This document shows, piece after piece, positions 35,501 through 44,797 of a stretch of 64,000 bases of DNA. The stretch is from Luzula sylvatica (taxonomy: Eukaryota > Streptophyta > Magnoliopsida > Poales > Juncaceae). The stretch spans positions 20,912,393 to 20,976,392 of the forward strand of contig OX326960.1 of assembly GCA_946800325.1 (NCBI GenBank). The letters are read 5' to 3'. The first letter of the stretch is position 1, and each line of letters starts with the position of its first letter. The notes beneath the pieces were generated by a model that ran no database searches, was not told the DNA's origin, and saw only the letters and a list, made by a program, of their open reading frames with translations. Position numbers and translations under genes: made by a program.

Positions 35501-36542
35501 ACCTTGTGTATACAAGAAATTCAGTGGGAGTTCGGTTGTATTCCTCATCTTTTACGTGGACGACATCTTACTCATTGGAAATGACATCCCGATGCTTAAC
35601 AAGGTTAAGGCATATTTGGGTAGTCAATTCGCAATGAAGGACTTAGGAGAAGCTGCCTATATTTTAGGTGTGAAGATCTATAGAGATAGATCGAGGAGAC
35701 TTCTCGGACTAAGTCAAAGTACATATATTGACAAAGTGATAACTAGGTTTCATATGGAGCAATCCAAGAAAGGATTTCTGCCAATGTCACATGGCATCAC
35801 TCTCACTAAGACTCAGTGTCCTTCAACGGACGCTGAACGTGAGCGAATGAGTCGGATCCCATACGCTTCGGCTATAGGATCGATCATGTATGCCATGATA
35901 TGTACAAGACCAGATGTCGCATATGCGTTGAGTGTGACTTCCCGCTATCAGTCTGATCCAGGGGAAGCTCACTGGTCCGCAGTCAAAAGCATTCTTAAGT
36001 ATCTCAGGAATACTAAAGATATGTTTCTTGTCTATGGAGGTTCGGAAGGAGATCTGATTATCCAAGGATATACAGATGCTAGTTTCCAAACTTGCCCGGA
36101 CGATTTCCAATCTCAAAGTGGTTACGTCTTTACGCTCAATGGCGGAGCTGTTGTTTGGAAAAGCTCCAAACAGAAGACGGTGGCTGATTCTACAACTGAA
36201 GCGGAATACATCGCGGCTTCGGAAGCCGCAAAGGAGGCTGTCTGGCTACGACAGTTCGTGATGGAACTTGGCGTTATGCCAAGTATCTCGGGTTCCATGG
36301 ATGTCTATTGTGACAATAACGGAGCAATAGCACAATTTAAGGAACCGAGAGCGCATCATCGGTCCAAACATGTACTCCGGCGTTACCACTTGATTCGTGA
36401 GATTACGAAGAGAGGTGACGTGAAAATAATGAAGATACCTACTGAGGATAACGTGGCCGATCCGTTTACGAAGCCACTATCACGTACCAAACATGAGCAG
36501 CATGCTAGGGCGATAGGATTGGGATATCTATCGCAGTGTTAG
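32595..36542 (+). CDS. Ty1/Copia gag-pol polyprotein, intact (1315 residues)
   Basis: One open frame encodes all proteins for copying and inserting the element. The frame is open from the ATG at 32544, but the likely start is 32595 (MALPSNNRFSLRSILEKE), where the family's Gag homology begins. Residue numbers below count from 32544. Gag runs to a CCHC finger (C269, C272, H277, C282); the protease has DTGCGTH at Asp319; the integrase has His454/His459/Cys485/Cys488 and the triad Asp515, Asp578, Glu614; RT has Asp919 (QMDVKTAF) and YVDD at 1004-1007; RNase H has GYTDASF and TEAEYIAASE; the end is VADPFTKPLS. No stop or frameshift. The protease motif has DTG where many plant Copia elements have DSG. 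The nested element in the leader may block expression. Confidence 0.96.
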   Translation: MALPSNNRFSLRSILEKERMNGKNFLDWQRNLGFVLRQEGKAQVLETPIPPVPGDTTTEDETFEYTTMMDDSNDVTCLMLATMTPEYQIQFEKQDAYEIMKQLREMFQVQARVEKYQALGNTTQCKMQEGTPVSSHLLKMKGYFDHLERLGMKFELELQTDLIMLSLPPSFDSFISHFHMSDMTRTIPQLFGMLRTFESDQKPRYMKSRTSEVLVVQGKNPNNGNNNKKRKAKGNKVAPKPVSKKAKDDKKCFHCLKEGHWKRDCEIFLRESKQKTASSDTPASGISVIDSYFFTLSSWVLDTGCGTHICNNMQGLRSRRSLIRGEVDLRVGNGARVAALAEGTYDLTLPNGLILVLDNCCYVPTLSRSIISVSRLIADGYELVIGTNDCFIRKNDIFFSNVLVENGLYVLDLENNNNNQSIYNINTTQTNETYSWHCRLGHINEKRIARLQKDGVLDSFDLKSIENCESCLMGKMTKTPFSKKGERSKDVLALIHSDVCGPMSVEARNGYRYFVTFTDDYSRYGYLYLMRHKSETFEKFKEFQHEVELQLGKKVKAIRSDRGGEYLSYEFEDYLRACGIVSQWTPPGTPQWNGVSERRNRTLLDMVRSMMSRTDLPKSFWGFALQTAAHILNRVPSKSVEKTPYELWHGKVPSLSYLKIWGCEAYVKRLLTGKLEPRSDKCLFVGYPQETRGYYFYLPSENKVFVARRGHFLEKEFLDRQASGSTIDLEEIREPQSEQADLEQDSELPLDGGPESNTQAIRRSGRIRQEPERYGFLISNDDDELTLNDGPNSYKDVMSSLDSSKWHDAMKTEIQSMYDNKVWNLIDLPDGAKTVGCKWVFKKKTDMDGNVHTFKARLVAKGFKQIHGIDYDETFSPVAMFKSIRTLLAIAAYHDYEIWQMDVKTAFLNGNLTEDVYMTQPEGFVDPKNPNKVCKLMRSIYGLKQASRAWNIRFDEVIAKYGFIQNIEEPCVYKKFSGSSVVFLIFYVDDILLIGNDIPMLNKVKAYLGSQFAMKDLGEAAYILGVKIYRDRSRRLLGLSQSTYIDKVITRFHMEQSKKGFLPMSHGITLTKTQCPSTDAERERMSRIPYASAIGSIMYAMICTRPDVAYALSVTSRYQSDPGEAHWSAVKSILKYLRNTKDMFLVYGGSEGDLIIQGYTDASFQTCPDDFQSQSGYVFTLNGGAVVWKSSKQKTVADSTTEAEYIAASEAAKEAVWLRQFVMELGVMPSISGSMDVYCDNNGAIAQFKEPRAHHRSKHVLRRYHLIREITKRGDVKIMKIPTEDNVADPFTKPLSRTKHEQHARAIGLGYLSQC

Positions 36543-37835
36543 ATTGGGTGTTTTATTTATGTTTCTTATTGTATAAGGGGATTTGATCTGCCTAGTGCAA
36601 GTGGGAGAACATTTATTATGCCCTAGGCTTCTTATTGGGATTGTATTTGTTTACGAGACAGATATTTATATTATTATTCCTTATATGATCTAAACCTTCA
36701 TAATTCAAAATTTTTAAATAACAAGAAAGTGTGTGAGAGGTCATTCGATTATAATAATCGGATAGACCTTGAATTTTATTCTAGTTTAGTGCATTGAGTC
36801 AGTTGAGAATAATATGTTGCATGGCCTTAGTCTGGCATATTGATTCGTCAATTGAATGATAGTAAAACCACTAAACGGGATGAATATAATTCTAAAACGT
36901 CCCTCGTGTATAAAGTTGTTCATAGATTTGAACCAGGTAGTCCATTCACTGAATGGAGACTTTTACATACACCGACATATTCGTAGATGAGATGATCAGG
37001 TTTTACTGATCTGAGACGGTAGCGTCGATTCTAGAATATGGATATACGCGGCGTCGTATATTGGACTGACCACTATATGAGTTTGTGACATGGTTAGAGT
37101 CATTGGAGACAAACTCATATCCAGATAGTGCGTTTTTAGTGCTTCATACTTGAGTGATCTCACGGATACCTAGTATGTGAAAAGACAATGCTTTGATGTA
37201 ATTAACCCTACGCGTAACTGTGTAGCAGAGATTATTATTGAGTATTGTTTTTAGCATAGGCAAAGGATGTGAGGTTGCAAGATAGGAATTGTTCCTTTCT
37301 AGCCTTGAAAAAGGATAGAGGGAGATATCTCTCGGGCCCCTCGATTGAATTGAGATTGATGAAATGCTTGGCCAAGCTCGATGGAACTCAATAGAGTTCG
37401 CATTGTTATTATCAACCTAATTCTTATCGAGAAAAGAGTATATCTGATCAAAAGAAAAGAGGATGACTTGAAGTTTTAGGCTTCACCGTGACTCATTTGA
37501 TCGGAAGATATCGCGAACAAGAGGACTAGTAACACTTATCTGAGCTAGGTACGAAGATGTACTGCATCTTCGTAAAGGTGTTCTCCACCTTTTTCGTGCT
37601 AATTCTGGGTAGGTATTAACGGCAGTCTAGTGCTCGCAATACCTTGTGGATTGCTGCCATATCCACTGCCAGTCTTAGACGAACCTACAACGGTCACACC
37701 AAGATTTCGTAACATATCGGATTCTCAAGATAATGCTCACCAATACGTTTGTTGGACAAACCAAAATGAAATCACGTGTGATTAGATCTCACGACATATG
37801 TTGGACATATGGCCAAGTTGATTAAGTCTTAATCC
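36543..37835 (+). other. Copia 3' non-coding region
   Basis: About 1.3 kb without a usable ORF. It contains a second copy of ATGTTGCATGGCCTTAGTCT (36813 onward) also found before pol, and blocks shared with the inner Copia's post-pol region (37187-37340). Confidence 0.8.
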
Positions 37836-37846
37836 AAGAGGGAGTT
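37836..37846 (+). other. Copia polypurine tract
   Basis: CCAAGAGGGAGTT ends immediately before the 3' LTR. Confidence 0.85.
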
Positions 37847-38501
37847 TGAAAGAAAATATGGCTTAAGAATTAACTTGGAAGAATTTATATAATTAGGCAA
37901 ATATACAATCAGAATTGGGCCAGTTCATAATCTGGGCCCGCTCAGAATTTAGGATTTTAATCTAATTTCTAATAATTAGATTTTCATCAGAATTTTGGGC
38001 TTATTCTGATTTTATTTAGTTTTGGGCTTTAATTCTGAAATTAGGGTTTCTTAACCTAATTTCGGATTTAACCTAAAATTGCCTATATATATATTCAGAA
38101 TTTCATTTTTCTCTCTCTTCTCTCTCTCATTTTTTCTGACCTAATTCGGCCGCCGATTTTTCCTCTTTTTCCCACAATACGAAAAGAGATCTGGTGAGTT
38201 TCAGAGAGAGATTTTGAGCAGAAATCTTGAGAGAAATAATCGTGACATCGGCTAGAACGGTGTTGGCGATTCCGATCAGACGAAATCGAGGTGGACACGA
38301 GTAGAGGGAGTGCAAGAGCAATCCTTGGAGAAGGTTCACGAGATCTGGACAAGAAGGCATCACGTACTAACTTGTACGAGGTAAAATTCTGAATATCTCT
38401 TCCTTTTTCGGTGTTTTTCGAGTGTGATCCAGGGTAGAATTAGGTTATACATACGAAATAATTCCGCTGCAAACCTCTAAATTCGTGTGTATAATCCTAC
38501 A
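37847..38501 (+). repeat. Copia 3' LTR (655 bp)
   Basis: Same length as 21879-22533. Two differences seen: CATCAAGTAC/CATCACGTAC and GGTAATATTC/GGTAAAATTC. Confidence 0.96.
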
Positions 38502-38506
38502 ACTTC

Positions 38507-38665
38507 TTCTCAAATCCACCGTAGGGAATAGCTCCTTGTCACGGCCCGATCTTCGAAGGATGAGAAGGAATCGTCGAAGGGATGAGCTCCCTTGTCTCGA
38601 CTCGTCCTTGAGAGATTTTTCTTGATTGATCTTGAAGTATCTTGAAGATTCTTGATTGTGCTTGG

Positions 38666-38738
<73 letters not shown>

Positions 38739-39209
38739 TGAGTGTAAAAAGGGTAAAAAGAGCGTCCTTAACTTGTGGCCCTTGTGGTCATATTTATAGT
38801 ACTCATGGAGTCTTCTTATTGGCCACGAGTTGATGGAGAGGATTGGGGGTAAGGAGGTAATTCCCACCAAATGTAGGTGGGCAGGATAAGGGCTAAGGAT
38901 TGAGTGGTTTTCGTGTAGACTTTTGTGTAAGTTTCTATCATGATAATTATTTGCCTCCCGTCTCATTCATGTACCGAATATATCGGTGTAATATACCGTT
39001 TTCACTCCTCTTGACGTGTTGGAGACAACTACACTCTCCAAATTCCCAGAAATTCCTTCCAATTCCTGTGATTAAGCAATAAAACACACTTAGTGAAGAA
39101 ATATTCATGTTATCTCAAATATGATTAATAAAGTATATAGAATTGCTCTTCACAAGGGCTAAAATCCCTAAATTAAGCATCAAATTTGTGCCTTATTTGC
39201 CTCACATCA
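38507..39209 (-). repeat. Athila 5' LTR, outer part
   Basis: Continues the LTR interrupted at 21878. It carries (AG)32 at 38669-38732, ten units longer than the other LTR, which accounts for the whole 20-bp length difference. Three substitutions were seen (near 38648, 38600 and 38872). Confidence 0.95.
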
Positions 39210-39804
39210 GCTTCCATTTGGTACATACTCGTAAACAAGCGTCCAAGTCTCATAGCATGCTCCTACGAGTGTCACGAGGTTGGGATGCCTCACCCTTTTA
39301 AGAATTTCAACCTACAAAAAATACACAAAAGCGATATTTTTGTTTTTTTAACAACGTTGTCGCGACTACTTAAACGAAATAAACAAAAAAAAAACACACA
39401 TTAACCTCTTGATTGAACTCAGTCTCGCCCTGCCCGCGACCGCTTTCCTTGTTTTATCTCTTTATAGCAACGATCTTGTCTCGCAGGACCGTCTTATATA
39501 CATAACCATATCCGCCTCCTCCAATCTTAAGATCCTTATGGAAGTTATTGGTCGCATTCTTAATCTCCTCGATGGTGAATTCGGTGAAGTTTACCACATT
39601 ATAATTGGTAGAAGCTTGATCCTCTACCCACTGGCGGAACTTCACAAATTCTTCTACCATGTTCTTTTGTATAGATTTGAGTTCTTCATTTTGATCGTGC
39701 TCTATCTTGAGTAGCCTTTCAAGTTCTCGAATTTCATTATTCTTTTGTACCTGTTCTTCTTCAAACCTAGTTCTTTCTACTTGGAATAATGCTTCTGCTT
39801 GGAG
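39210..39804 (-). pseudogene. protein kinase gene (U-box/RLCK type), 5' part
   Basis: Two exons. Exon 39406-39804 (acceptor CTGCAG, donor GAG/GTTAATG) encodes a coiled-coil-like linker (ERTRFEEEQVQKNNEIREL) and the kinase N-lobe: FTEFTIEEIKNATNNFHKD, glycine loop GGGGYGYVYK, and the VAIK lysine. Exon 39311 to 39210 (acceptor TTTTTGTAG) encodes [18 protein letters not shown] and YEYVPNGS, and is cut there by the Athila insertion; it resumes at 12859. A TAA at 39454-39456 interrupts the frame after VAIKR, where the family usually has Leu-Asn, so there is a nonsense lesion besides the insertion. The exons encoding the usual N-terminal USP-like domain were not found upstream. Confidence 0.9.
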
Positions 39805-39923
39805 CTGCAGAAACACAATAAACCTCAATACCACTTTTTCAAATCACCCAATATTAAAAGAAAAATTATATGTGTTTCATTTACATTCTCCGACAATCAT
39901 TGATGTGTTGACAATCAATTTGA

Positions 39924-40093
39924 GATGATGTGGCCTTCTAAAATTGATAAAAATTATGTGTAAAATAAGAGATACATAAATATTTACAAATAAAACATAA
40001 TCATAAAAAATCAATGGTTAACTATGATTCATATTTTGCCATATATCTTGATCTAATGATTGAAATGATTATGATGATGTGACATGAGAAAAT
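39924..40093 (+). repeat. dispersed repeat, copy 1
   Basis: About 170 bp matching 41613-41792: GATGTGGCCTT, AAAATTATGTGTAAAATAAG, ACAAATAAAACATAATCA. It lies upstream (minus strand) of the kinase exon, perhaps in an intron. Its origin may be Helitron-like. Confidence 0.85.
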
Positions 40094-40124
40094 TGCACAA
40101 AAATTGATCTAAAATAAAAGGGTT

Positions 40125-40740
40125 GGTAAATTATCCCTATTACAGTATGTTCCTAAGAAGTTTTAATTGCAAAGGAGGTTTTATGAGGGGAGCAGTTGAG
40201 AAAATGGATCTGAATTGAAGATATTCACGGCAAAAGTCCATAATGAACCCACAGCGAACAAACACGTCAGCAATCTTATGATGTGGCTTGGGATATGCCA
40301 TACTAAACTCCTGCCACGTAATAATCTCACGTGTTTCTTTTTTACTTTCACGTGTTCCTTTTTTACTTCGCCAGGAAAAATCTGAAATTGACAATTATTC
40401 TATTTTGCATTCCATTAACAATATGATTTATAATAGACTGAATCATAATGACACGGAAGGACAATTCTCTCAGTTTGGCTCAATAAAAAAAGAACTCAAA
40501 ACGGTTCTAGTAGAAGTACGAACTTAGCGAACTAAAACGTGTGCTGCGTACATTCTGCGTATATTCTTCGGGTAAAAATCTTAACTCACTTTACTTCAAT
40601 CCGTCCTAGTCGAATTTTGGTATGCTTCTGAGGTGACCCTCCTTCTTCACTACAACGCCGTTTCCTTTAGACTCTCTTTTATTCGGGGAGGGACTGATGA
40701 GTGATTTGACCGATATAGCAAATCAGGATACGACATGATA
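40125..40740. repeat. right copy of the long-range inverted duplication
   Basis: Uninterrupted partner of 11803-11890 plus 1925-2430. Contains CACGTG and GCCACGTAATAATCTCACGT blocks and a CCGTTTCCTTTAGACTCTC stretch. It lies upstream of the kinase remnant on the minus strand and may have been its promoter. Confidence 0.85.
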
Positions 40741-40776
40741 CTTAAAGATACGACAAAATACATATAAGATACATAT

Positions 40777-40834
40777 AACAAAAATCAAAATCATATGATA
40801 ATTTAAATTTTCATATCAAAAATTAAGAATAATA
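40777..40834. repeat. left arm of a 58-bp perfect inverted repeat
   Basis: Its reverse complement is at 43901-43958 without mismatch by eye. Includes ATCATATGATAATTTAAATT. Confidence 0.9.
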
Positions 40835-41612
40835 CAATTGTAAAAGTTTACAAAAATTATTTGTGTCTGATAAATTTTATGTTTCATGTTTATTATTGAA
40901 AAATATTATATAAGTTAAATAAATTATTTGTGTTTAGTAAATAAATATCTTTCATTATTATTTTTTTTAAAGATTAATGTGAAACTGTTTTAAGTAAAAA
41001 TACAAATATAACATAATTGTTTTAAAAATAATAATAATAATTAGGATGTGCAATTTTTTTTTTCAATTATATTTTTAAAAATAATAATAATTATGATTAC
41101 AAATCATTAAGGTAATTATATTTATTTTTATCTTTTTTTTACATAATTATTTTTATAATTTTAAGTTAGAGAAAAATATTGAATATATGATAATAACATA
41201 CTTAATAGTATGTGCAATTTTTTTCAATTATAGTTTTAAAAAAAATAATAATTAGGCTTACAAGTCATTAATATAATTAAATATAATTATATATATTTTT
41301 TTACATAATTGTTTTCATAATTTTAAGTTAGAGAAAAATATTCAAAAAATGATAATATGGATCTCAAAACAAAGAAAAAATTCAAGCGAATATATTTCTT
41401 AATTTTTTAAAATTGTATTATGAAAATACTAACAATATTTGATGTATGTTTTATGATATTATATATTAACCTATTAATGTTAGATATTTAAACTCTTCAC
41501 ATTCTATTTGTATTCACAATTGATCATGTAACATATTGTGAACAAATTCAAAATCAAATACAACCGGTCCAACATGAACCTAACAAATAATATTTTGACA
41601 CGTCATCAGTGT

Positions 41613-41792
41613 AAGGTGATGTGGCCTTTGAAAATTGCTTAAAATTATGTGTAAAATAAGGGACACATAAATATCTACAAATAAAACATAATCACACAAA
41701 ATCAAATGTTAATCTATAGTTCATATGTTGCCACATATCATAATATAATGGGTGAAATAATTGTGATGATGTGGCATGAGTTGTGATGAGGT
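41613..41792 (+). repeat. dispersed repeat, copy 2
   Basis: Partner of 39924-40093; followed by two extra TGATGTGGCAT-type segments at 41780-41800. Confidence 0.85.
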
Positions 41793-41804
41793 GGCATTAG
41801 GAGA

Positions 41805-42555
41805 TTGCATAAAGCCCCCCAACTTTTCTGCAAATTCTGAAAAATCCCCTGTATTTTTAAAAGACCCCTTATATTTTTTAGATTCTCTCAAAAAGCCCTA
41901 TAGTTTTGCCTTCTTCTAAAACCTCCTAACTTTTTTAGATTTCCTCAAAATTCCCCTATCTTTTTGTTATGTTTTTTTTTAAAATAACCATTATACCCTT
42001 TAGTTTTATTTTTTAAATCTCTATAAATTAATAAATAATGAATATATATTGAACTATTATAAAAAAATTAAAAATAATAATACATGATATTAAAATATTA
42101 TAATAAATAATATATAGTATTGAAATATTATAATAAATAATATATTGATATTAAAATATCATTTTCAACAATTATTATAATATTTTAATATAAATATATT
42201 ATTTATTATAATAATTTAATATCTATGTATTATTTATTATAATCTTTTAATATCATGCATTATTTATTTATTAACATTTTTTATAATAGTTTAATATATA
42301 TTGATTATTTATTATTTATTAAATTATAGAGATTTATAAAATAAAATTATGGAGTATAATAGTCATTTTTTAAAAAAATAACAAAACGATGGGGGGTTTT
42401 TGAGTGAATCTAAAAAAGTTCGGGGGGTTTTGAAGAAGCAAAAAAGATAGGGCGTTTTTTAGGGAATCTAAAAAAGATAGGGCTTTTTTTAAATATACAG
42501 GGGATTTTTCAGAATTTGCAGAAAAGTTGGGGGGGAGGGGGGGTTTGAAGAATTC
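41805..42555. mobile_element. foldback element with ~280-bp inverted arms
   Basis: The left arm (about 41810-42095) and the reverse complement of the right arm (about 42265-42550) share AACTTTTCTGCAAATTCTGA, AAAATCCCCTGTATWTTTAA, TTTTTTAGATTC and TTAATAAATAATGAATATA-type segments in order. Ends are C-rich (GCCCCCCAAC). No ORF. A clear target duplication was not found, so the superfamily is open. Confidence 0.8.
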
Positions 42556-43137
42556 CCCTATAATAATTATATTCTATTATATATTATTTTAATATAATAT
42601 AATAATTATTTTATGAATTGCTAATATTATAGTAATTATAGTATAATAAGACAATAATTGTATTACAATTACTATTTCTATAATATTAACATAATATTAT
42701 ATGTTTTATTCTAATTCTAATAATATATACTAATTATATTATATTATTAAATATATTACTGTAATAAGGTATAATAATTATACTATATTATATATTATTG
42801 TAATATGATATGTATTATTGTACTTATATATAATAATAATATTATAATTGGATAAAATATATTATAATAATAATGTAAAGATGTATTTAATATTATTTGA
42901 TTATATAAGAAAGGTACTTAATATTTTTTTATCAATTTTAATCAAGCAATATTTGTAGATTATCATTAATAAAATTTCAAAAAATTTCCAAACGACCAAA
43001 TAAATAATTATATTTTTCAACATCATATAATTTGGAATCCAAACAAACTATGAAATTACTAATTTAAAAAAAAAAATCTATTCCACCTCATAATCCAATT
43101 CCACTATACTAAGGGACTGTTTGGATAATGGCATTAT
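42556..43137. other. AT-rich spacer
   Basis: Mostly ATTATAATAT-type low-complexity sequence. Near 43112 AAGGGACTGTTTGGATAATG resembles a MITE terminus, but no partner end was identified. Confidence 0.5.
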
Positions 43138-43738
43138 TAGGGGTGTCAACGGTTCGGATCCGGTTCGGATAGTGGTCATACCATATCCATATCCATATTG
43201 TCGGATCCGGATACGGTTCGGATAATAAACGGATACGGATACGGTTCGGATATTGTCGGATACGGATACGGATATGGTTCTGTTTCGGATATTAAAACGG
43301 ATATTATGTTATCATAACGTAACTTACTTTTTAGCTATAAATATATATAATTTGTGACATGAACGATAAATATAATTATATTTAAACATAATTTTACGAT
43401 TGTGAGTTAAATCATTTACAAATCATTAATTTGTATATGATTTTTCAACTAATATCAAATATAATACATAAAAATAATATATAATATGAGTATCCGGATC
43501 CGATTTCGGATACTCGAATCTAGTTTCGAGTATCCGGATCCTAAAAATACCCGGATCCGGAACACGGATCCGGTTCTCGCACCAAAACCGAATATCGAAT
43601 CCGGTTCCGGATCTTAAAATTAGCAACCAGATCCATATCCGGATCCACTCGGATTCGGATATTTTTTTCGAATCCGGATATTTTTTTCGGATACGGTTCG
43701 GGTCGGTTCGGGCAATATCCACACCATTGACATCCCTA
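43138..43738. mobile_element. hAT-type MITE (601 bp)
   Basis: Ends TAGGGGTGTCAACGG and CCATTGACATCCCTA are inverted repeats, flanked by the 8-bp duplication GGCATTAT (43130-43137, 43739-43746). Eight-base duplications fit hAT. The interior is full of GGATACGGTTCGG-type subterminal repeats. No transposase. Confidence 0.88.
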
Positions 43739-43900
43739 GGCATTATACATTACTTTAGTAACCGGAATTCTCGTGTTATGATTACCGCAATTGCATTATG
43801 ATTCTCAATGTTTGGATGTAAGTAATTATGGCAAATGTTGTTGCAATTTTTTTGTTTGGATAGAACAAAAGGAAGCAAATGTCGATAGTTACTACAATGT

Positions 43901-43958
43901 TATTATTCTTAATTTTTGATATGAAAATTTAAATTATCATATGATTTTGATTTTTGTT
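43901..43958. repeat. right arm of the 58-bp perfect inverted repeat
   Basis: Reverse complement of 40777-40834; the two are 3.07 kb apart. Confidence 0.9.
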
Positions 43959-44194
43959 TATGTCACGCATATGTTGTTTTATTATTTTATAGTGACGTTT
44001 ATTCTTTTTTGTTTGTGTTGCATTAAAGTATTAAATAAATATTGTGTAATGTGTCACATTCAAAAATAATATAATATTTTTGGCATCATCAAACTTTCTT
44101 AATCAATATGATATTTATTTTCATAAAGTCTTATATTTGATCTCGAAAAATCATAACTATGTATTATGTGTATGGTAAAACAAATGAAACAAAA

Positions 44195-44222
44195 TCGCCG
44201 CGAAGCACGGGTAATATCCTAG
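44195..44222 (+). other. Helitron-type 3' end
   Basis: CGCCGCGAAGCACGGGTAAT followed by ATCCTAGT: a hairpin of CCGCG and CACGG (one C-A mismatch, as after CpG decay) then CTAG followed by T. Compare 8464-8489. Confidence 0.6.
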
Positions 44223-44444
44223 TATATATAATAATACATTAAGTACAATATAATAAAATTACAAGATAATTATTATATATTATTACCACAATATTGTTAT
44301 ATGAATATAATATTATGTTAATTATATGAATTTAATAATTAGAATATTGTTATTTTATTGTTTCAACATAATTATTATATAAGATATATAATGTTTTATT
44401 CATATAATTAATATAATATTATACATTATTTGTCATAATAATAA

Positions 44445-44490
<46 letters not shown>
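44445..44490. repeat. (AAT)n microsatellite
   Basis: About 15 AAT units, about 310 bp before the MATH-BTB start. Confidence 0.95.
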
Positions 44491-44491
<1 letters not shown>

Positions 44492-44797
44492 TATTGCATC
44501 TGCTCAATATTGCAAAGAACCTTCTCGATCTAGGGTTCTTCGATTCAGGCACTAAGCTAGGGGTTTCACTTTCAGTTCGATAAGATCTCCTTGGGTTAAG
44601 TACATTTAATTTCTGTTGCGATTCTTGAAAGTTTCATTCTTTATTTTGATCTTCCATCCCACCTGTTTAAGCAGTACTGGTCTGGTACTTCTCACATGCT
44701 CGTATGATGTTCGATGAAATGCCGAACTGGGATATCTTAACGCCATTTTCGGAATCATTTTTACAGGTGTTCATTTGTTTATGATCCAATCACTGAA

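Larger units (their letters stand above)
21879..38501 (+). mobile_element. Ty1/Copia element with intact pol, itself carrying a nested Copia
   Basis: It is flanked by the 5-bp duplication ACTTC (21874-21878, 38502-38506). Order: 5' LTR 21879-22533, initiator-Met-type primer site, ~1 kb leader (interrupted by another element at 23595-32177), one long gag-pol ORF, 1.3 kb of 3' non-coding DNA, polypurine tract, 3' LTR 37847-38501. The LTRs are both 655 bp and differ at two positions by eye. With an open gag-pol frame this element could be autonomous, apart from the insertion in its leader. Confidence 0.96.
12860..39209 (-). mobile_element. Athila-type Ty3/Gypsy element containing two nested Copia elements
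   Basis: Both ends are TG...CA on the minus strand and are flanked by the 5-bp duplication GCTTC (12855-12859 and 39210-39214). In element order: 5' LTR (39209 down to 20948, split by a Copia), tRNA-type primer site, gag-protease ORF, deleted reverse transcriptase, RNase H, integrase, 1.7 kb of non-coding DNA, polypurine tract, 3' LTR (14473 to 12860). Gag and integrase C-terminal motifs ([31 protein letters not shown]) point to the Athila lineage. It sits in a kinase exon. The LTRs show about four substitutions plus a microsatellite length change, so insertion was recent. Most of the RT polymerase domain is missing, so it could only move with help. Confidence 0.93.

Noticed and set aside
43426..43743. 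Minus-strand ORF rich in Arg-Ile-Arg-Pro
   Set aside because: It is a reading of the GGATCCGGATAC-type subterminal repeats of the hAT MITE.
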